A DNA stretch of 64,000 nt from Streptomyces atroolivaceus. Its GTDB lineage: Bacteria > Actinomycetota > Actinomycetes > Streptomycetales > Streptomycetaceae. Position numbers and translations under genes: made by a program. Numbering within the stretch: position 1 is the stretch's first letter; the number at the start of each line of letters is the position of its first letter. Below, piece after piece: positions 35,015 through 43,390 of this stretch. The DNA is taken from positions 124,001 to 188,000 of the forward strand of contig NZ_JNXG01000008.1 in the NCBI RefSeq assembly GCF_000717025.1, read 5' to 3'. The notes beneath the pieces were generated by a model. The model had not been told where the DNA came from, ran no database searches, and saw only the letters and a list, made by a program, of their open reading frames with translations.

Positions 35015-36337
35015 ATGGCCGACCGCTATCTGCACTTCACCGGCACCGCCCCCGGCCGATTCCTGACCCGCGGACTCGGCCTGCCGCAGCCCGCCCCCCT
35101 GCGCCGCTGGACGCTGGAAACCCCCTCCCTCGACGGGCCGTTGCTCCACCTCACCGCAGGCAGCTCCGCACACTCCGGCACGCTCGGCCCGGTACTCGCC
35201 ACATCCGGCCTGAAGGTCACCGACAGCGCCGAACGCCCGGCCGCCGTCGTCCTGGACGCCACCGGAGTCACCACGGCCGCCGGACTCGCCGGCGTACACG
35301 CCGCTCTCCACCCCGTCGTACGGTCCCTGGCCGGCGGCGGCCGCGTCGTCGTCCTCGGCACCACGCCGTCCCCCGACGACCATCACCAGGCGGCTGCCCA
35401 GCAGGCACTCGAAGGGTTCGTACGCTCACTCGGCAAGGAGATCGGCCGGGGCACCACCGCGCAGTTGCTGCGGCTCGCCCCCGGGGCGACCGCGGCCTCC
35501 GCCGAGTCCACGCTCCGCTTCCTGCTCTCCCCCCGCTCCGCGTACGTCAGCGGCCAGGTCGTCGAACTCACCGCCGACGCACCCGGCGAGGTGGCCGACT
35601 GGGCGGCGCCGCTGTACGGGCGCACCGCTGTGGTCACCGGCGCCGCACGCGGCATCGGCGCCTCCGTCGCCTCGGTGCTCGCCAGGGACGGCGCCCGGGT
35701 GATCTGCCTGGACGTGCCACAGGCCCGGGAGGAGCTCGTCCGTACCGCCGACCGCCTCGGCGCGGAGGCCCTGCCGCTGGACATCACCGCGCCCGACGCC
35801 GCCGACCTGATCGCCGCGGCCGTCCCCGACGGCCTGGACGTCCTCGTCCACAACGCGGGCATCACCCGGGACCGCCGGCTCGCCAACATGCCGGCCGACC
35901 GCTGGGCCTCGGTCATCGACGTCAACCTCGACAGCGTCCTGCGCACCACGGACGCCCTCATCGAGTCGGGCACCGTGCGCCGTGGCGGCCGGATCGTGGC
36001 CACCGCCTCCATCGCCGGCATCGCGGGCAACAACGGCCAGACCAACTACGCGGCCAGCAAGGCGGGCATCATCGGCCTGGTCCGCTCCCTGGCCCCGCGG
36101 GCGGCCGCCGAGCACGGCATCACGGTCAACGCCGTCGCGCCCGGTTTCATCGAGACGAGGATGACGGCCGCGGTGCCCCTCCTCATCCGTGAGGCCGGGC
36201 GGCGGATGAACTCCCTGTCCCAGGGCGGCCTCCCCGTCGACGTCGCCGAGACGACCGCCTGGTTCGCCCAGCCCGCCTCCGGCGCGGTCAACGGCCAGGT
36301 CGTGCGGGTCTGCGGCCAGAGCCTGCTGGGAGCGTGA
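35015..36337 (+). CDS. 3-oxoacyl-ACP/CoA reductase, high-molecular-weight FabG (FabG4-like)
   Basis: A 440-residue short-chain dehydrogenase. An N-terminal degenerate Rossmann domain (about 1-195) is fused to an active SDR domain: the cofactor motif is TGAARGIGA, followed by LVHNAG, Ser in ATASIAG and the YAASK catalytic pair. This two-domain form is typical of FabG4 (HMwFabG) of mycobacteria, which reduces 3-oxoacyl-CoA with NADH. It is the first gene of a two-gene unit with the dehydratase (3-base gap), divergent from the thiolase. Together they would carry out the thiolase, reductase and dehydratase steps of a fatty-acyl-CoA cycle. Confidence 0.93.
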   Translation: MADRYLHFTGTAPGRFLTRGLGLPQPAPLRRWTLETPSLDGPLLHLTAGSSAHSGTLGPVLATSGLKVTDSAERPAAVVLDATGVTTAAGLAGVHAALHPVVRSLAGGGRVVVLGTTPSPDDHHQAAAQQALEGFVRSLGKEIGRGTTAQLLRLAPGATAASAESTLRFLLSPRSAYVSGQVVELTADAPGEVADWAAPLYGRTAVVTGAARGIGASVASVLARDGARVICLDVPQAREELVRTADRLGAEALPLDITAPDAADLIAAAVPDGLDVLVHNAGITRDRRLANMPADRWASVIDVNLDSVLRTTDALIESGTVRRGGRIVATASIAGIAGNNGQTNYAASKAGIIGLVRSLAPRAAAEHGITVNAVAPGFIETRMTAAVPLLIREAGRRMNSLSQGGLPVDVAETTAWFAQPASGAVNGQVVRVCGQSLLGA

Positions 36338-36340
36338 TCC

Positions 36341-37180
36341 ATGACCGCCCTGAGCCTCTCCCTCGTCCGCGGAGCCGTCACCTCACCGTTCAAGCGCGCC
36401 GGACGCCCCGGCGCCACGCTGCCCGCCCGCCGCGCGGTGGTCCCGCCCGGCCGCATCCCTCCCGGCCCCCTCGCCGCCTACAGCAGGATCTGCGGCTTCG
36501 CCGAATCGGGCCCGGTGCCGCTCACCTACCCGCATGTGCTGGGCTTCCCGCCGGCCATGCGGCTGATGACGGGCCGCGACTTCCCGCTGCCGGTACTCGG
36601 ACTGGTCCACACCTGGATCGAGATCACCGGGCACCGGGCGCTGCACCCGACCGACGAGCTCGAACTCACTGTGTACGCACACTCGCTGACGCCTCACCGG
36701 CGAGGCACCGAGGTCACGATGGTCACCGAGGCGCGGCTCGGGGGCGAACTCGTCTGGGAGTCACGCAGCGGTTACCTGTCACGGCACGCGACCGGGGCGG
36801 CGGCGCCGTCCGACCCGTCCCCCGAGGCACCCCCGGAGCTGCCCGCCGTGGCGGAGTGGCGGTTGCCCGCCGGCCTGGGACGGCGGTACGGAGCCGCTTC
36901 GGGCGACCGGAATCCCATCCACCTCCACCCCGTGACGGCACGCCTCTTCGGCTTCCCCCGGCCCATCGCGCACGGCATGTGGACCGTCGCCCGCTGCCTG
37001 GCGGAGGCCGGGACCGGGAGCGGAGTGGGCGAACCGGGCCGGATCCGGACCGTCCGTGCGGACTTCAGGGCGCCGGTCCTGCTTCCCTCCACCGTCACGT
37101 ACGCCGCCGCCGGCGCCGCCTTCCAGGTGCGCGGCGGCGGCCGGGTCCACCTCACCGGCAGCGTGTCCCGGGAAGGCTGA
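36341..37180 (+). CDS. MaoC-like double-hotdog dehydratase (HtdX-like)
   Basis: A 279-residue 3-hydroxyacyl-thioester dehydratase with two hotdog halves. The second half keeps the hydratase-2 motif YGAASGDRNPIHLHPVTARLFGF with the catalytic Asp and His, followed by IAHGMW. The first half is degenerate, as in other double-hotdog dehydratases, and forms the acyl pocket. It starts 3 bases after the FabG4-like gene, so the two are cotranscribed; mycobacterial htdX is also next to fabG4. It is convergent with the TetR gene, 5 bases away. Confidence 0.9.
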   Translation: MTALSLSLVRGAVTSPFKRAGRPGATLPARRAVVPPGRIPPGPLAAYSRICGFAESGPVPLTYPHVLGFPPAMRLMTGRDFPLPVLGLVHTWIEITGHRALHPTDELELTVYAHSLTPHRRGTEVTMVTEARLGGELVWESRSGYLSRHATGAAAPSDPSPEAPPELPAVAEWRLPAGLGRRYGAASGDRNPIHLHPVTARLFGFPRPIAHGMWTVARCLAEAGTGSGVGEPGRIRTVRADFRAPVLLPSTVTYAAAGAAFQVRGGGRVHLTGSVSREG

Positions 37181-37185
37181 GCCGC

Positions 37186-37830
37186 TCAGTCCCCCCGGGA
37201 CTGCCAGCCGCGCCCGTGCATGAGGTTCTCCAGGCCCGCCCACGAGAAGTTCATCAGGGTGGTGGCGGCCTCCTTGGCCGAGACGCCGGGAGTGACGTTC
37301 GCCCACCCGGCGAGCGCCTCCGCCGCCCCCACCAGCGCCTGCGCGAGCCCCGCCACATCCCGGTCGGGCAGCGCGGGATCACTGTGCGCCTCACGCGCCG
37401 CCGCGCCGATCAGACCGGTCACGAACGCAACGATCTCCTTGCGCAGCGCCCCCACCTCGCTGACGAACGGCTCCCCGTGCGAGCTCGCCTGCTGGTGCAG
37501 CACCGCCCAGCCGTCCGGGTTGTCCGCGGTGTGCGTGAAGAACGCCCGCAGCCCCGACCACAGTTGCCCGTCGGCCGGAATCCCTGGCTCCACCCCTGCC
37601 TGCACGGCCTCCACCAGCGCTTTCGCCTCACGGCGGATGCACGCGGTGAAGAGCTCCTCCTTGGAGTTCAGGTACAGGTAGACCAGGGGCTTGGACACAC
37701 CGGCCAGTTCCGCGATCTCGTCCATCGAGGCGGCCCGGTAACCCCGCTGAGCGAACGTCCGCACGGCCGCGTCCATCATCTGCTGCTCACGCACCGCGCG
37801 CGGCATCCGTTTGCTCTTCACTGCACTCAC
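37186..37830 (-). CDS. TetR/AcrR-family transcriptional regulator
   Basis: A 214-residue repressor with an N-terminal TetR helix-turn-helix (about residues 15-60, FAQRGYRAASMDEIAELAGVSKPLVYLYLNSKEEL) and a helical ligand-binding domain with a Trp-rich end. Acyl-CoA-type ligands are plausible from the neighbourhood. The GTG at 37830 is preferred because GGGAGGG lies 9 bases upstream; the ATG at 37839 would be only one base from that site. It is convergent with the dehydratase gene and probably controls the lipid genes through the palindrome at 34974. Confidence 0.9.
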   Translation of the reverse strand: MSAVKSKRMPRAVREQQMMDAAVRTFAQRGYRAASMDEIAELAGVSKPLVYLYLNSKEELFTACIRREAKALVEAVQAGVEPGIPADGQLWSGLRAFFTHTADNPDGWAVLHQQASSHGEPFVSEVGALRKEIVAFVTGLIGAAAREAHSDPALPDRDVAGLAQALVGAAEALAGWANVTPGVSAKEAATTLMNFSWAGLENLMHGRGWQSRGD

Positions 37831-38005
37831 GTCAGACATCCCTCCCGCCCCCGCTGCGCTACTCCCCGGTAAGAGTACGGCGCGGCCCTGTCAGCCGTCG
37901 TACGGAAGGGAGGCTGCCCGGCCACGATGGCCGGTAGTCACCCACCAGCCCCTGGGTGGACCGCGTACAACCCAGGTCGCACACCGGATCACACCCTGGG
38001 GCCGA

Positions 38006-38041
38006 TTCGTTCACCCCGGGCCGCCGCCTAGTGTCCCTGAC
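38006..38041 (+). promoter_or_regulatory. Candidate leaderless promoter for the secreted hydrolase
   Basis: A -10-like TAGTGT (38029-38034) lies 7 bases before the ATG, with a weak TTCGTT -35-like element 17 bases further up. There is no Shine-Dalgarno site, so transcription probably begins at the ATG. Confidence 0.5.
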
Positions 38042-39232
38042 ATGACGAACAGACTCCGCAGACGGACGGCAGTCGCCGCCCTCGCCGCCATGGCCCTGCT
38101 CGCCACGCCCGCCGTCACAGCCCAGGCCTTATCCGGCCCCGCGCCCGCCCCGGCCGCCGCCACCACGCTCGAACTGCCCCGTCCGACCGGCCCGTACGCC
38201 GTGGGCGTCGACGTCCTCCACCTCACCGACCACGACCGCACCGACCCCTGGGTCCCCGGATCCGGGGACCGCGAACTGATGGTGTCGGTCCACCACCCGG
38301 CCAGGGCCGACAGCGGGAGCCACACGCCGTACATGGGCATCGAGGAAGCCGAGGCCGTCCTTGCCGGCCGCGGACTGGGGGACGACGCCCCGGCCGCGCT
38401 CAGTTCCCTCGGTACCCATGCACGCACCGGTGCGGACACCGCCCGGGGCCGGTTCCCCCTGGTGCTGCTCTCCCCCGGCTTCGGTCACCCCCGGGCGTTC
38501 CTGACCTCCCTCGCGGAGGACCTGGCGAGCCGCGGCTACGTCGTGGCGAGCGTCGACCACGCCTACGAATCCCACGGGGCGGCCTTCCCCGGCGGGCAGG
38601 TTCTCCCCTGCGCGGCCTGTGACGCGGTCGACGCCGCGCCCGACGAGGCGGCCGAACGGAAAGTGCTGAACACCGTCTCCACCGGACGGGCCGCCGACCT
38701 CTCCTTCGTACTCGACCGGCTGACCGGCCCCCGGCCCTCCTGGGACGACGCCCGCATGATCGACCGCCGCCGGGTCGCCGCCGTCGGCCACTCCATCGGC
38801 GGCAGCGGCGCGGCCTCCGCGATGCTCGCCGATGCCCGCGTCGACGCCGGGGTGAACATGGACGGCACCTTCTTCGAGCAGATCCCCCGGTCCGGCCTGG
38901 ACGAGCGCCCCTTCATGATGCTGGGCACCACGTTCCACTCCCCAGGCGGCGAGGACGAATCCTGGGACCAGGGCTGGCAGCGGCTCGACGGCTGGAAGCG
39001 CTGGATCGGCGTCGAGGGCTCCGGCCACTCCAGCTTCACGGACGTGCCCGTCCTGGAGGACCGGATGGGAGTGACGCTGGACCCCACGGTCACGCTCACC
39101 ACCGACCGGCAGGTCACGATCACCCGCGACTACGTCGGCGCCTTCCTCGACCAGCACCTGCGCGGCCGGCACCAGCCCCTGCTGGACGGCCCCACACCGG
39201 GCAACCCCGAGGTCGTCTTCCAGCGGCCCTGA
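38042..39232 (+). CDS. Secreted alpha/beta hydrolase (PAF-acetylhydrolase/lipase-like)
   Basis: A 396-residue exported esterase. A signal peptide (about 1-30: basic MTNRLRRR, hydrophobic core, then an AQA-type cut site) is followed by an alpha/beta hydrolase domain. It has the oxyanion region VLLSPGFGHPR, nucleophile Ser251 in GHSIGG and a His in GSGHSSFTD near the C-terminus, as in platelet-activating-factor acetylhydrolase-type lipases and chlorophyllase-like esterases. Two nearby Cys (PCAAC) may form a disulfide. The natural substrate is unknown. It stands alone between a divergent TetR gene and a terminator. Confidence 0.9.
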   Translation: MTNRLRRRTAVAALAAMALLATPAVTAQALSGPAPAPAAATTLELPRPTGPYAVGVDVLHLTDHDRTDPWVPGSGDRELMVSVHHPARADSGSHTPYMGIEEAEAVLAGRGLGDDAPAALSSLGTHARTGADTARGRFPLVLLSPGFGHPRAFLTSLAEDLASRGYVVASVDHAYESHGAAFPGGQVLPCAACDAVDAAPDEAAERKVLNTVSTGRAADLSFVLDRLTGPRPSWDDARMIDRRRVAAVGHSIGGSGAASAMLADARVDAGVNMDGTFFEQIPRSGLDERPFMMLGTTFHSPGGEDESWDQGWQRLDGWKRWIGVEGSGHSSFTDVPVLEDRMGVTLDPTVTLTTDRQVTITRDYVGAFLDQHLRGRHQPLLDGPTPGNPEVVFQRP

Positions 39233-39249
39233 CACCCCGGACACACGGC

Positions 39250-39280
39250 GGCGCCCCCGGACACGGAGTCCGGGGGCGCC
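39250..39280. terminator. Bidirectional terminator
   Basis: GGCGCCCCCGGAC (39250-39262) pairs perfectly with 39268-39280 around a 5-base loop, between the convergent hydrolase and symporter genes, 15-18 bases from each stop. Confidence 0.85.
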
Positions 39281-39294
39281 TGTGCACAGCAGGG

Positions 39295-40662
39295 TCACGC
39301 CGAGACGGGAACGCCCTTCGTCTCCACGTCACGCGCCTCGGTCCCGGCCTCGCGCTCCTCGACCGGGGAGGCCGACGCCGAGTTGTAGGCGTCGTGGTCG
39401 AGGATCTTCTCGCGCGCGGAGACGATCACGGGCACCAGGGCCTGGCCCGCCACGTTCGTGGCGGTGCGCATCATGTCCAGGATCGGGTCGATGGCCAGCA
39501 GCAGGCCCACGCCCTCCAGCGGGAGACCCAGGGTCGACAGGGTGAGGGTCAGCATGACCGTGGCGCCGGTGAGGCCGGCGGTGGCCGCCGAGCCGATCAC
39601 CGAGACGAACGCGATCAGGATGTAGTCACCGATGCCCAGCTGCACGTCGAAGATCTGCGCGATGAAGATCGCCGCCAGCGCCGGGTAGATCGCGGCGCAG
39701 CCGTCCATCTTCGTCGTGGCGCCGAACGGCACGGCGAAGCTCGCGTAGTTCTTCGGGACGCCGAGGCGCTCGGTGACCTGCTGGGTGACCGGCATCGTGC
39801 CGACCGAGGAGCGGGAGACGAAGGCCAGCTGGATCGCGGGCCAGGCGCCCTTGAAGAACTGCAGCGGGCTGACCTTGGCGACCGTGGCGAGCAGCAGCGG
39901 GTAGACGCCGAACATCACGATGGCGCAGCCGATGTAGACGTCGGCGGTGAACGTGGCGTACTTGCCGATCAGGTCCCAGCCGTACGTCGCGATCGCGTAG
40001 CCGATGAGGCCGACGGTGCCGATGGGGGCGAGGCGGATGACCCACCACAGGGCCTTCTGGAGGAGTTCCAGGATCGACTCGCTGAGGGCGAGGATCGGCT
40101 TGGCCCTCTCGCCGAGCTTGAGCGCGGCGATGCCGGCGACGGCCGCCATGAAGACGATCTGCAGGACGTTCAGCTCGGTGAACGGCGTGATGACGTCGGT
40201 GGGGACGATGCCGGTGAGGAAGTCGATCCACGAGCCGGAGTTCTCGGGCTTGGCGCCGTCCTTCGGCGTGAGACCGGTGCCCGCACCAGGGTTGGTGAGG
40301 AGGCCGATCGCGAGGCCGATGGCGACGGCGATCAGCGAGGTGATCATGAACCAGAGCAGCGTGCGGGTGGCCAGCCTGGCGGCGTTGTTGACCTTGCGCA
40401 GGTTGGTGATCGACACCAGGATCGCGAAGAAGACGAGCGGCGCGACGGCCAGCTTCAGCAGCTGGACGAAGATGCCGCCGACCTTGTCGAGGGTGGTGAC
40501 GAGCCAGCTGACGTCCTGGCTGCGGGCGAGCCAGCCGAGCAGGACGCCGAGGACGAGACCGGCGACTATCTGCATCCAGAACGGGATGCTGGGCAGGCGG
40601 AAGCCGGAACCGGACGGCTTACCGGCTTCGGTCTCGGCGGTGGGCGCGGTATTCGCGGACAC
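39295..40662 (-). CDS. Dicarboxylate/amino-acid:cation symporter (DAACS), possible cystine importer
   Basis: A 455-residue secondary transporter of the DAACS/GltP family, with eight spans and two re-entrant hairpins. The hairpin signatures are FVSRSSVGTMPVTQQV (HP1) and VIGSAATAGLTGATVMLTLTLSTLGLP (HP2), with the Na+/substrate helix FGATTKMDGCAA between. Family substrates are glutamate, aspartate, C4-dicarboxylates and, in TcyP, cystine. A cysteine-rich leader peptide and hairpin lie just upstream, which points to cystine (inference). I prefer the GTG at 40662 because GGAG lies 7 bases upstream; GTG at 40668 and ATG at 40686 are alternatives. Confidence 0.9.
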   Translation of the reverse strand: MSANTAPTAETEAGKPSGSGFRLPSIPFWMQIVAGLVLGVLLGWLARSQDVSWLVTTLDKVGGIFVQLLKLAVAPLVFFAILVSITNLRKVNNAARLATRTLLWFMITSLIAVAIGLAIGLLTNPGAGTGLTPKDGAKPENSGSWIDFLTGIVPTDVITPFTELNVLQIVFMAAVAGIAALKLGERAKPILALSESILELLQKALWWVIRLAPIGTVGLIGYAIATYGWDLIGKYATFTADVYIGCAIVMFGVYPLLLATVAKVSPLQFFKGAWPAIQLAFVSRSSVGTMPVTQQVTERLGVPKNYASFAVPFGATTKMDGCAAIYPALAAIFIAQIFDVQLGIGDYILIAFVSVIGSAATAGLTGATVMLTLTLSTLGLPLEGVGLLLAIDPILDMMRTATNVAGQALVPVIVSAREKILDHDAYNSASASPVEEREAGTEARDVETKGVPVSA

Positions 40663-40740
40663 GGACACACTCCAGATGGGACGCATCGGGACGTACGAGG
40701 ACAGACGTACGGTCGTGCGGTCGAACAGGGGGACGGGGGT

Positions 40741-40768
40741 GCGGCGCCCGCGTCAGGGGCGGCGCCGC
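40741..40768 (-). promoter_or_regulatory. Candidate attenuator hairpin after the cysteine leader peptide
   Basis: On the minus strand GCGGCGCC and GGCGCCGC (40761-40768 and 40741-40748) form a perfect 8-bp stem with a 12-base loop, beginning 14 bases after the leader peptide stop and about 80 bases before the symporter start. Ribosome position on the leader could decide whether it forms. Confidence 0.5.
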
Positions 40769-40782
40769 TGCATGATGCCGGT

Positions 40783-40890
40783 TCAGACGTTGCGGCAACA
40801 GACCGCGGACATACAGCGGCAGAGATCGACGTGCAGGCGCACCACGAGCGGGACGCCCAAGGCGTGGCGGGTACGCGCTGCTGTCATCAT
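40783..40890 (-). CDS. Cysteine-rich leader peptide
   Basis: A 35-codon reading frame (ATG 40890, or ATG 40887) ending in TGA. It contains HVDLCRC in the middle and a C-terminal CC pair, giving four Cys in its last 12 residues. HVDLCR-containing leader peptides are known in actinobacteria upstream of sulfur-assimilation and cysteine genes, where ribosome stalling at Cys codons senses cysteine supply. Here it sits 120 bases upstream of the DAACS symporter on the same strand. A TTGAGG/TAACGT promoter with an 18-bp spacer ends 7 bases before the ATG, so the transcript is probably leaderless and begins with this peptide. Confidence 0.85.
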   Translation of the reverse strand: MMTAARTRHALGVPLVVRLHVDLCRCMSAVCCRNV

Positions 40891-40897
40891 GTCGAAT

Positions 40898-40929
40898 ACG
40901 TTAACACTGCAACTTTGAGAACCTCAAAG
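40898..40929 (-). promoter_or_regulatory. Promoter with overlapping palindrome upstream of the leader peptide
   Basis: On the minus strand, -35 TTGAGG (40922-40927) and -10 TAACGT (40898-40903) are spaced by 18 bases. The perfect inverted repeat CTTTGAG-AAC-CTCAAAG (40913-40929) overlaps the -35 element and may be an operator. Confidence 0.65.
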
Positions 40930-41055
40930 GTCTACTTCTTGATCATTTTTGTCGGCGCCGTGCCGGACACGCCGAAACCCCGGCACGGGAGCGGTTGCTC
41001 CGGTACCGGGGTTGCGTCAGTCGGGGGTGCGGGTGTGAGGAACCTTACGCGGCAC
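40930..41055. other. Rest of the gap between symporter leader and DUF4229 gene
   Basis: The 393-base gap between the symporter and DUF4229 genes is explained from 40663 to 40929 by the leader peptide, hairpin and promoter. In this remaining part I see only an imperfect hairpin around 40971-41010 (CCCCGGCAC... ...GTACCGGGG), a possible terminator of the DUF4229 gene. Confidence 0.4.
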
Positions 41056-41352
41056 CTACCGGGCGGCACTGTCCTCGCGGGTGCGGTTCGCCTCGAGCCT
41101 GGCCTTGGTCCGGTCGACCGACGAGATGATCTGCTCGGACATCTCGTCGCGCTGCTTGCGCAGCAGGATGAAGCTGAGGGGCGCGGAGAGCAGCAGGCCG
41201 AGGAGGATGACCCAGACGACGTTGGAGCCGCCGACGCCTGCGGGGAGCACGCCGAAGTGGACCGCCACACCGGCGACGAAGAAGCAGCCGACGAAGATCA
41301 GCAGGCGCATGGCGGTGTACCGGATCGTTGCGCTCGTCCTGGCAGCGGACAC
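41056..41352 (-). CDS. Small DUF4229 membrane protein
   Basis: A 98-residue protein with two membrane spans (about residues 14-33 and 43-62; RLLIFVGCFFVAGVAVHFGV and NVVWVILLGLLLSAPLSFILL) and a charged cytoplasmic C-terminus (RKQRDEMSEQIISSVDRTKARLEANRTRED). This matches the actinobacterial DUF4229 family, of unknown function. The GTG at 41352 has GAAGG 6 bases upstream. It follows the GNAT gene on the same strand with a 113-base gap, near the menaquinone genes, a position I recall as conserved in streptomycetes. Confidence 0.8.
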   Translation of the reverse strand: MSAARTSATIRYTAMRLLIFVGCFFVAGVAVHFGVLPAGVGGSNVVWVILLGLLLSAPLSFILLRKQRDEMSEQIISSVDRTKARLEANRTREDSAAR

Positions 41353-41465
41353 GGCTGGCCTTCTCTCTACGTCCGACGTTCCTGCGGTCGTGCAGTGTGG
41401 AATCCTGCCCGCCCAGTGAAGCATGCCCCGAATTCGATCAGTTCGCAGGGTTGCCCATGGCGCTC

Positions 41466-41993
41466 CTACCGGAAGAGCGGGAGCAGCATGATGATGTCGT
41501 CGCGGTAGTCGTCCTCGGCGACCCGGATGGCGTTCGGGATCCGGCCCACCTCCTTGTACCCGCAGGAGGCGTAGAAGCGGTCGGCCCCGGTGCCCCCGCG
41601 GCAGGTGAGCCTGATGGCGTCGATGCCCTCGATCTCCTGGGCGGCGTCGGCCGTGGCCATCATGAGCGCGCGCCCGAAGCCCTTGCCCTGGTGGCGCGGG
41701 TGCACCATCACCGTGTAGGCGCCGATCCAGTGCCGCATGAGCCGGTGGGTGTTGTGGGTGAGGAAGGCGGTGGCGGCCACCGTGCCGTCCTCGTCCCGCC
41801 CGACGACCAGGTGGGTGCGGCCCTCGGCCATGCCGGCGAGGTGCTTGACCAGCTCCGGCCGGACCTCCTCGTCGGTGACGGGCGGCACGAAGCCGACGGC
41901 TCCGCCGGCGTTGCTGACGTCGACCCAGAGCGCGGTGATGCCGTCCCGCAGAGCTCGGTCGAACGCGGGATCCACTTCAAATGTAAGCGCCAT
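41466..41993 (-). CDS. GNAT-family N-acetyltransferase
   Basis: A 175-residue acetyltransferase with the acetyl-CoA pyrophosphate loop RHQGKGFGRAL (motif A) after the strand YTVMVHP, and the later FYASCGYKEVGRIPNAIRV (motif B). The acceptor substrate cannot be read from the sequence. It starts at an ATG at 41993 and lies downstream of mqnE on the same strand, past a strong terminator, so it is probably a separate unit with the DUF4229 gene. Confidence 0.9.
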   Translation of the reverse strand: MALTFEVDPAFDRALRDGITALWVDVSNAGGAVGFVPPVTDEEVRPELVKHLAGMAEGRTHLVVGRDEDGTVAATAFLTHNTHRLMRHWIGAYTVMVHPRHQGKGFGRALMMATADAAQEIEGIDAIRLTCRGGTGADRFYASCGYKEVGRIPNAIRVAEDDYRDDIIMLLPLFR

Positions 41994-42048
41994 AAGAGCA
42001 GGTTAACCATTACGAGCGAGACCCTTCAACCTGGTCCACCACGCGAGA

Positions 42049-42074
42049 AAGCCCCGGCGGGCGGGCCGGGGCTT
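42049..42074 (-). terminator. Terminator of mqnE
   Basis: AAGCCCCGGC (42049-42058) pairs perfectly with 42065-42074 around a 6-base loop, about 60 bases past the mqnE stop on the minus strand. Confidence 0.75.
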
Positions 42075-42135
42075 CCGTAGGGCGGGACGCCCGGGGCCCG
42101 CGCAGGGAGCGGGTCGCCGGGGCGTGCGTACGGCC

Positions 42136-43299
42136 TCAGACGCGCATCGGCTGCGGCGACTCACGCCGGTCCGCGTCCGGGCCCGGGTACTCGCGGAGGA
42201 TCTCGTACCGGGTGTTGCGCTCCACGGGCCGGAAGCCCGCGTCGCGGATGAGGTCCAGCAAGTCCTCACGGCCGAGCTTGTTCGGGGTGCCGTAGTCGTC
42301 GGCGTCGTGCGTGATCTTGTACTCGACGACCGAGCCGTCCATGTCGTCCGCACCGTGCTGGAGGGCGAGCTGGGCGGTCTGCACGCCGTGCATCACCCAG
42401 AACACCTTGACGTGCGGGACGTTGTCGAAGAGCAGCCGCGAGACCGCGAAGGTCTTGAGCGCCTCCGCGCCCGTCGCCATCGACGTCCGGGCCTGGAGGG
42501 TGTTGCGGACCTTGCCGTCCTTCATGTCCACGAAGTCGTGCTGGTAACGCAGCGGGATGAAGACCTGGAAGCCGCCGGTCTCGTCCTGCATCTCCCGCAG
42601 CCGCAGCACGTGGTCGACGCGGTGACGGGGCTCCTCGATGTGCCCGTACAGCATCGTCGCGGGGGTCTTGAGACCCTTCTCGTGCGCGAGACGGTGGATG
42701 CGCGACCAGTCCTCCCAGTGGGTGTTGTGGTCGACGATGTGCTGGCGGACCTCCCAGTCGAAGATCTCCGCACCGCCGCCGGTCAGCGACTCCAGACCGG
42801 CCTCGATCAGCTCGTCGAGGATCTCGGAGGCCGAGAGGCCGGAGATCGTCTCGAAGTGGTGGATCTCCGTCGCCGTGAACGCCTTGAGCGCCACCTCCGG
42901 CAGCGCTTCCTTGAGCGCGCTGAGCGAGCGCGGGTAGTAGCGCCACGGCAGGGTCGGGTGCAGCCCGTTGACGATGTGCAGCTCGGTGAGGTTCTCGCCC
43001 TGCATCGCCTTCGCGAGGCGGACGGCCTCCTCGATGCGCATCGTGTACGCGTCCTTCTCGCCCGGCTTGCGCTGGAACGAGCAGTACGCGCAGGACGCGG
43101 TGCACACGTTCGTCATGTTGAGGTGACGGTTGACGTTGAAGTGGACGACGTCGCCGTTCTTCCTCGTACGCACCTCGTGGGCCAGTCCGCCGAGCCAGGC
43201 GAGGTCGTCGGACTCGTAGAGCGCGATCCCGTCCTCGCGGGTCAGCCGCTCGCCGGCCCGGACCTTCTCCTCCAGCTCGCGCTTGAGTCCCGCGTCCAC
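42136..43299 (-). CDS. mqnE: Aminofutalosine synthase MqnE (radical SAM)
   Basis: A 387-residue radical-SAM enzyme of the futalosine menaquinone pathway. It joins 3-[(1-carboxyvinyl)oxy]benzoate to a SAM-derived adenosyl radical to give aminofutalosine. The 4Fe-4S cysteines are Cys66, Cys70 and Cys73 in CTASCAYC, and the N-terminal DDLAWLGGLAHEVRTRKNGD is typical of MqnE. The GTG at 43299 has GGAGG 7 bases upstream. UbiX-like, UbiD-like and MqnP genes lie within 5 kb, but the genes for the earliest steps (mqnA, mqnC) are not in the window. Confidence 0.96.
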   Translation of the reverse strand: MDAGLKRELEEKVRAGERLTREDGIALYESDDLAWLGGLAHEVRTRKNGDVVHFNVNRHLNMTNVCTASCAYCSFQRKPGEKDAYTMRIEEAVRLAKAMQGENLTELHIVNGLHPTLPWRYYPRSLSALKEALPEVALKAFTATEIHHFETISGLSASEILDELIEAGLESLTGGGAEIFDWEVRQHIVDHNTHWEDWSRIHRLAHEKGLKTPATMLYGHIEEPRHRVDHVLRLREMQDETGGFQVFIPLRYQHDFVDMKDGKVRNTLQARTSMATGAEALKTFAVSRLLFDNVPHVKVFWVMHGVQTAQLALQHGADDMDGSVVEYKITHDADDYGTPNKLGREDLLDLIRDAGFRPVERNTRYEILREYPGPDADRRESPQPMRV

Positions 43300-43390
43300 C
43301 AGGGCGCCTCCATATCTCCATGTGACAGATCCGGCAGCCCACGGTACTCCCCCGCCTGCCGGGCGGGGGGACCCCCGTCACCGCTCCGCG

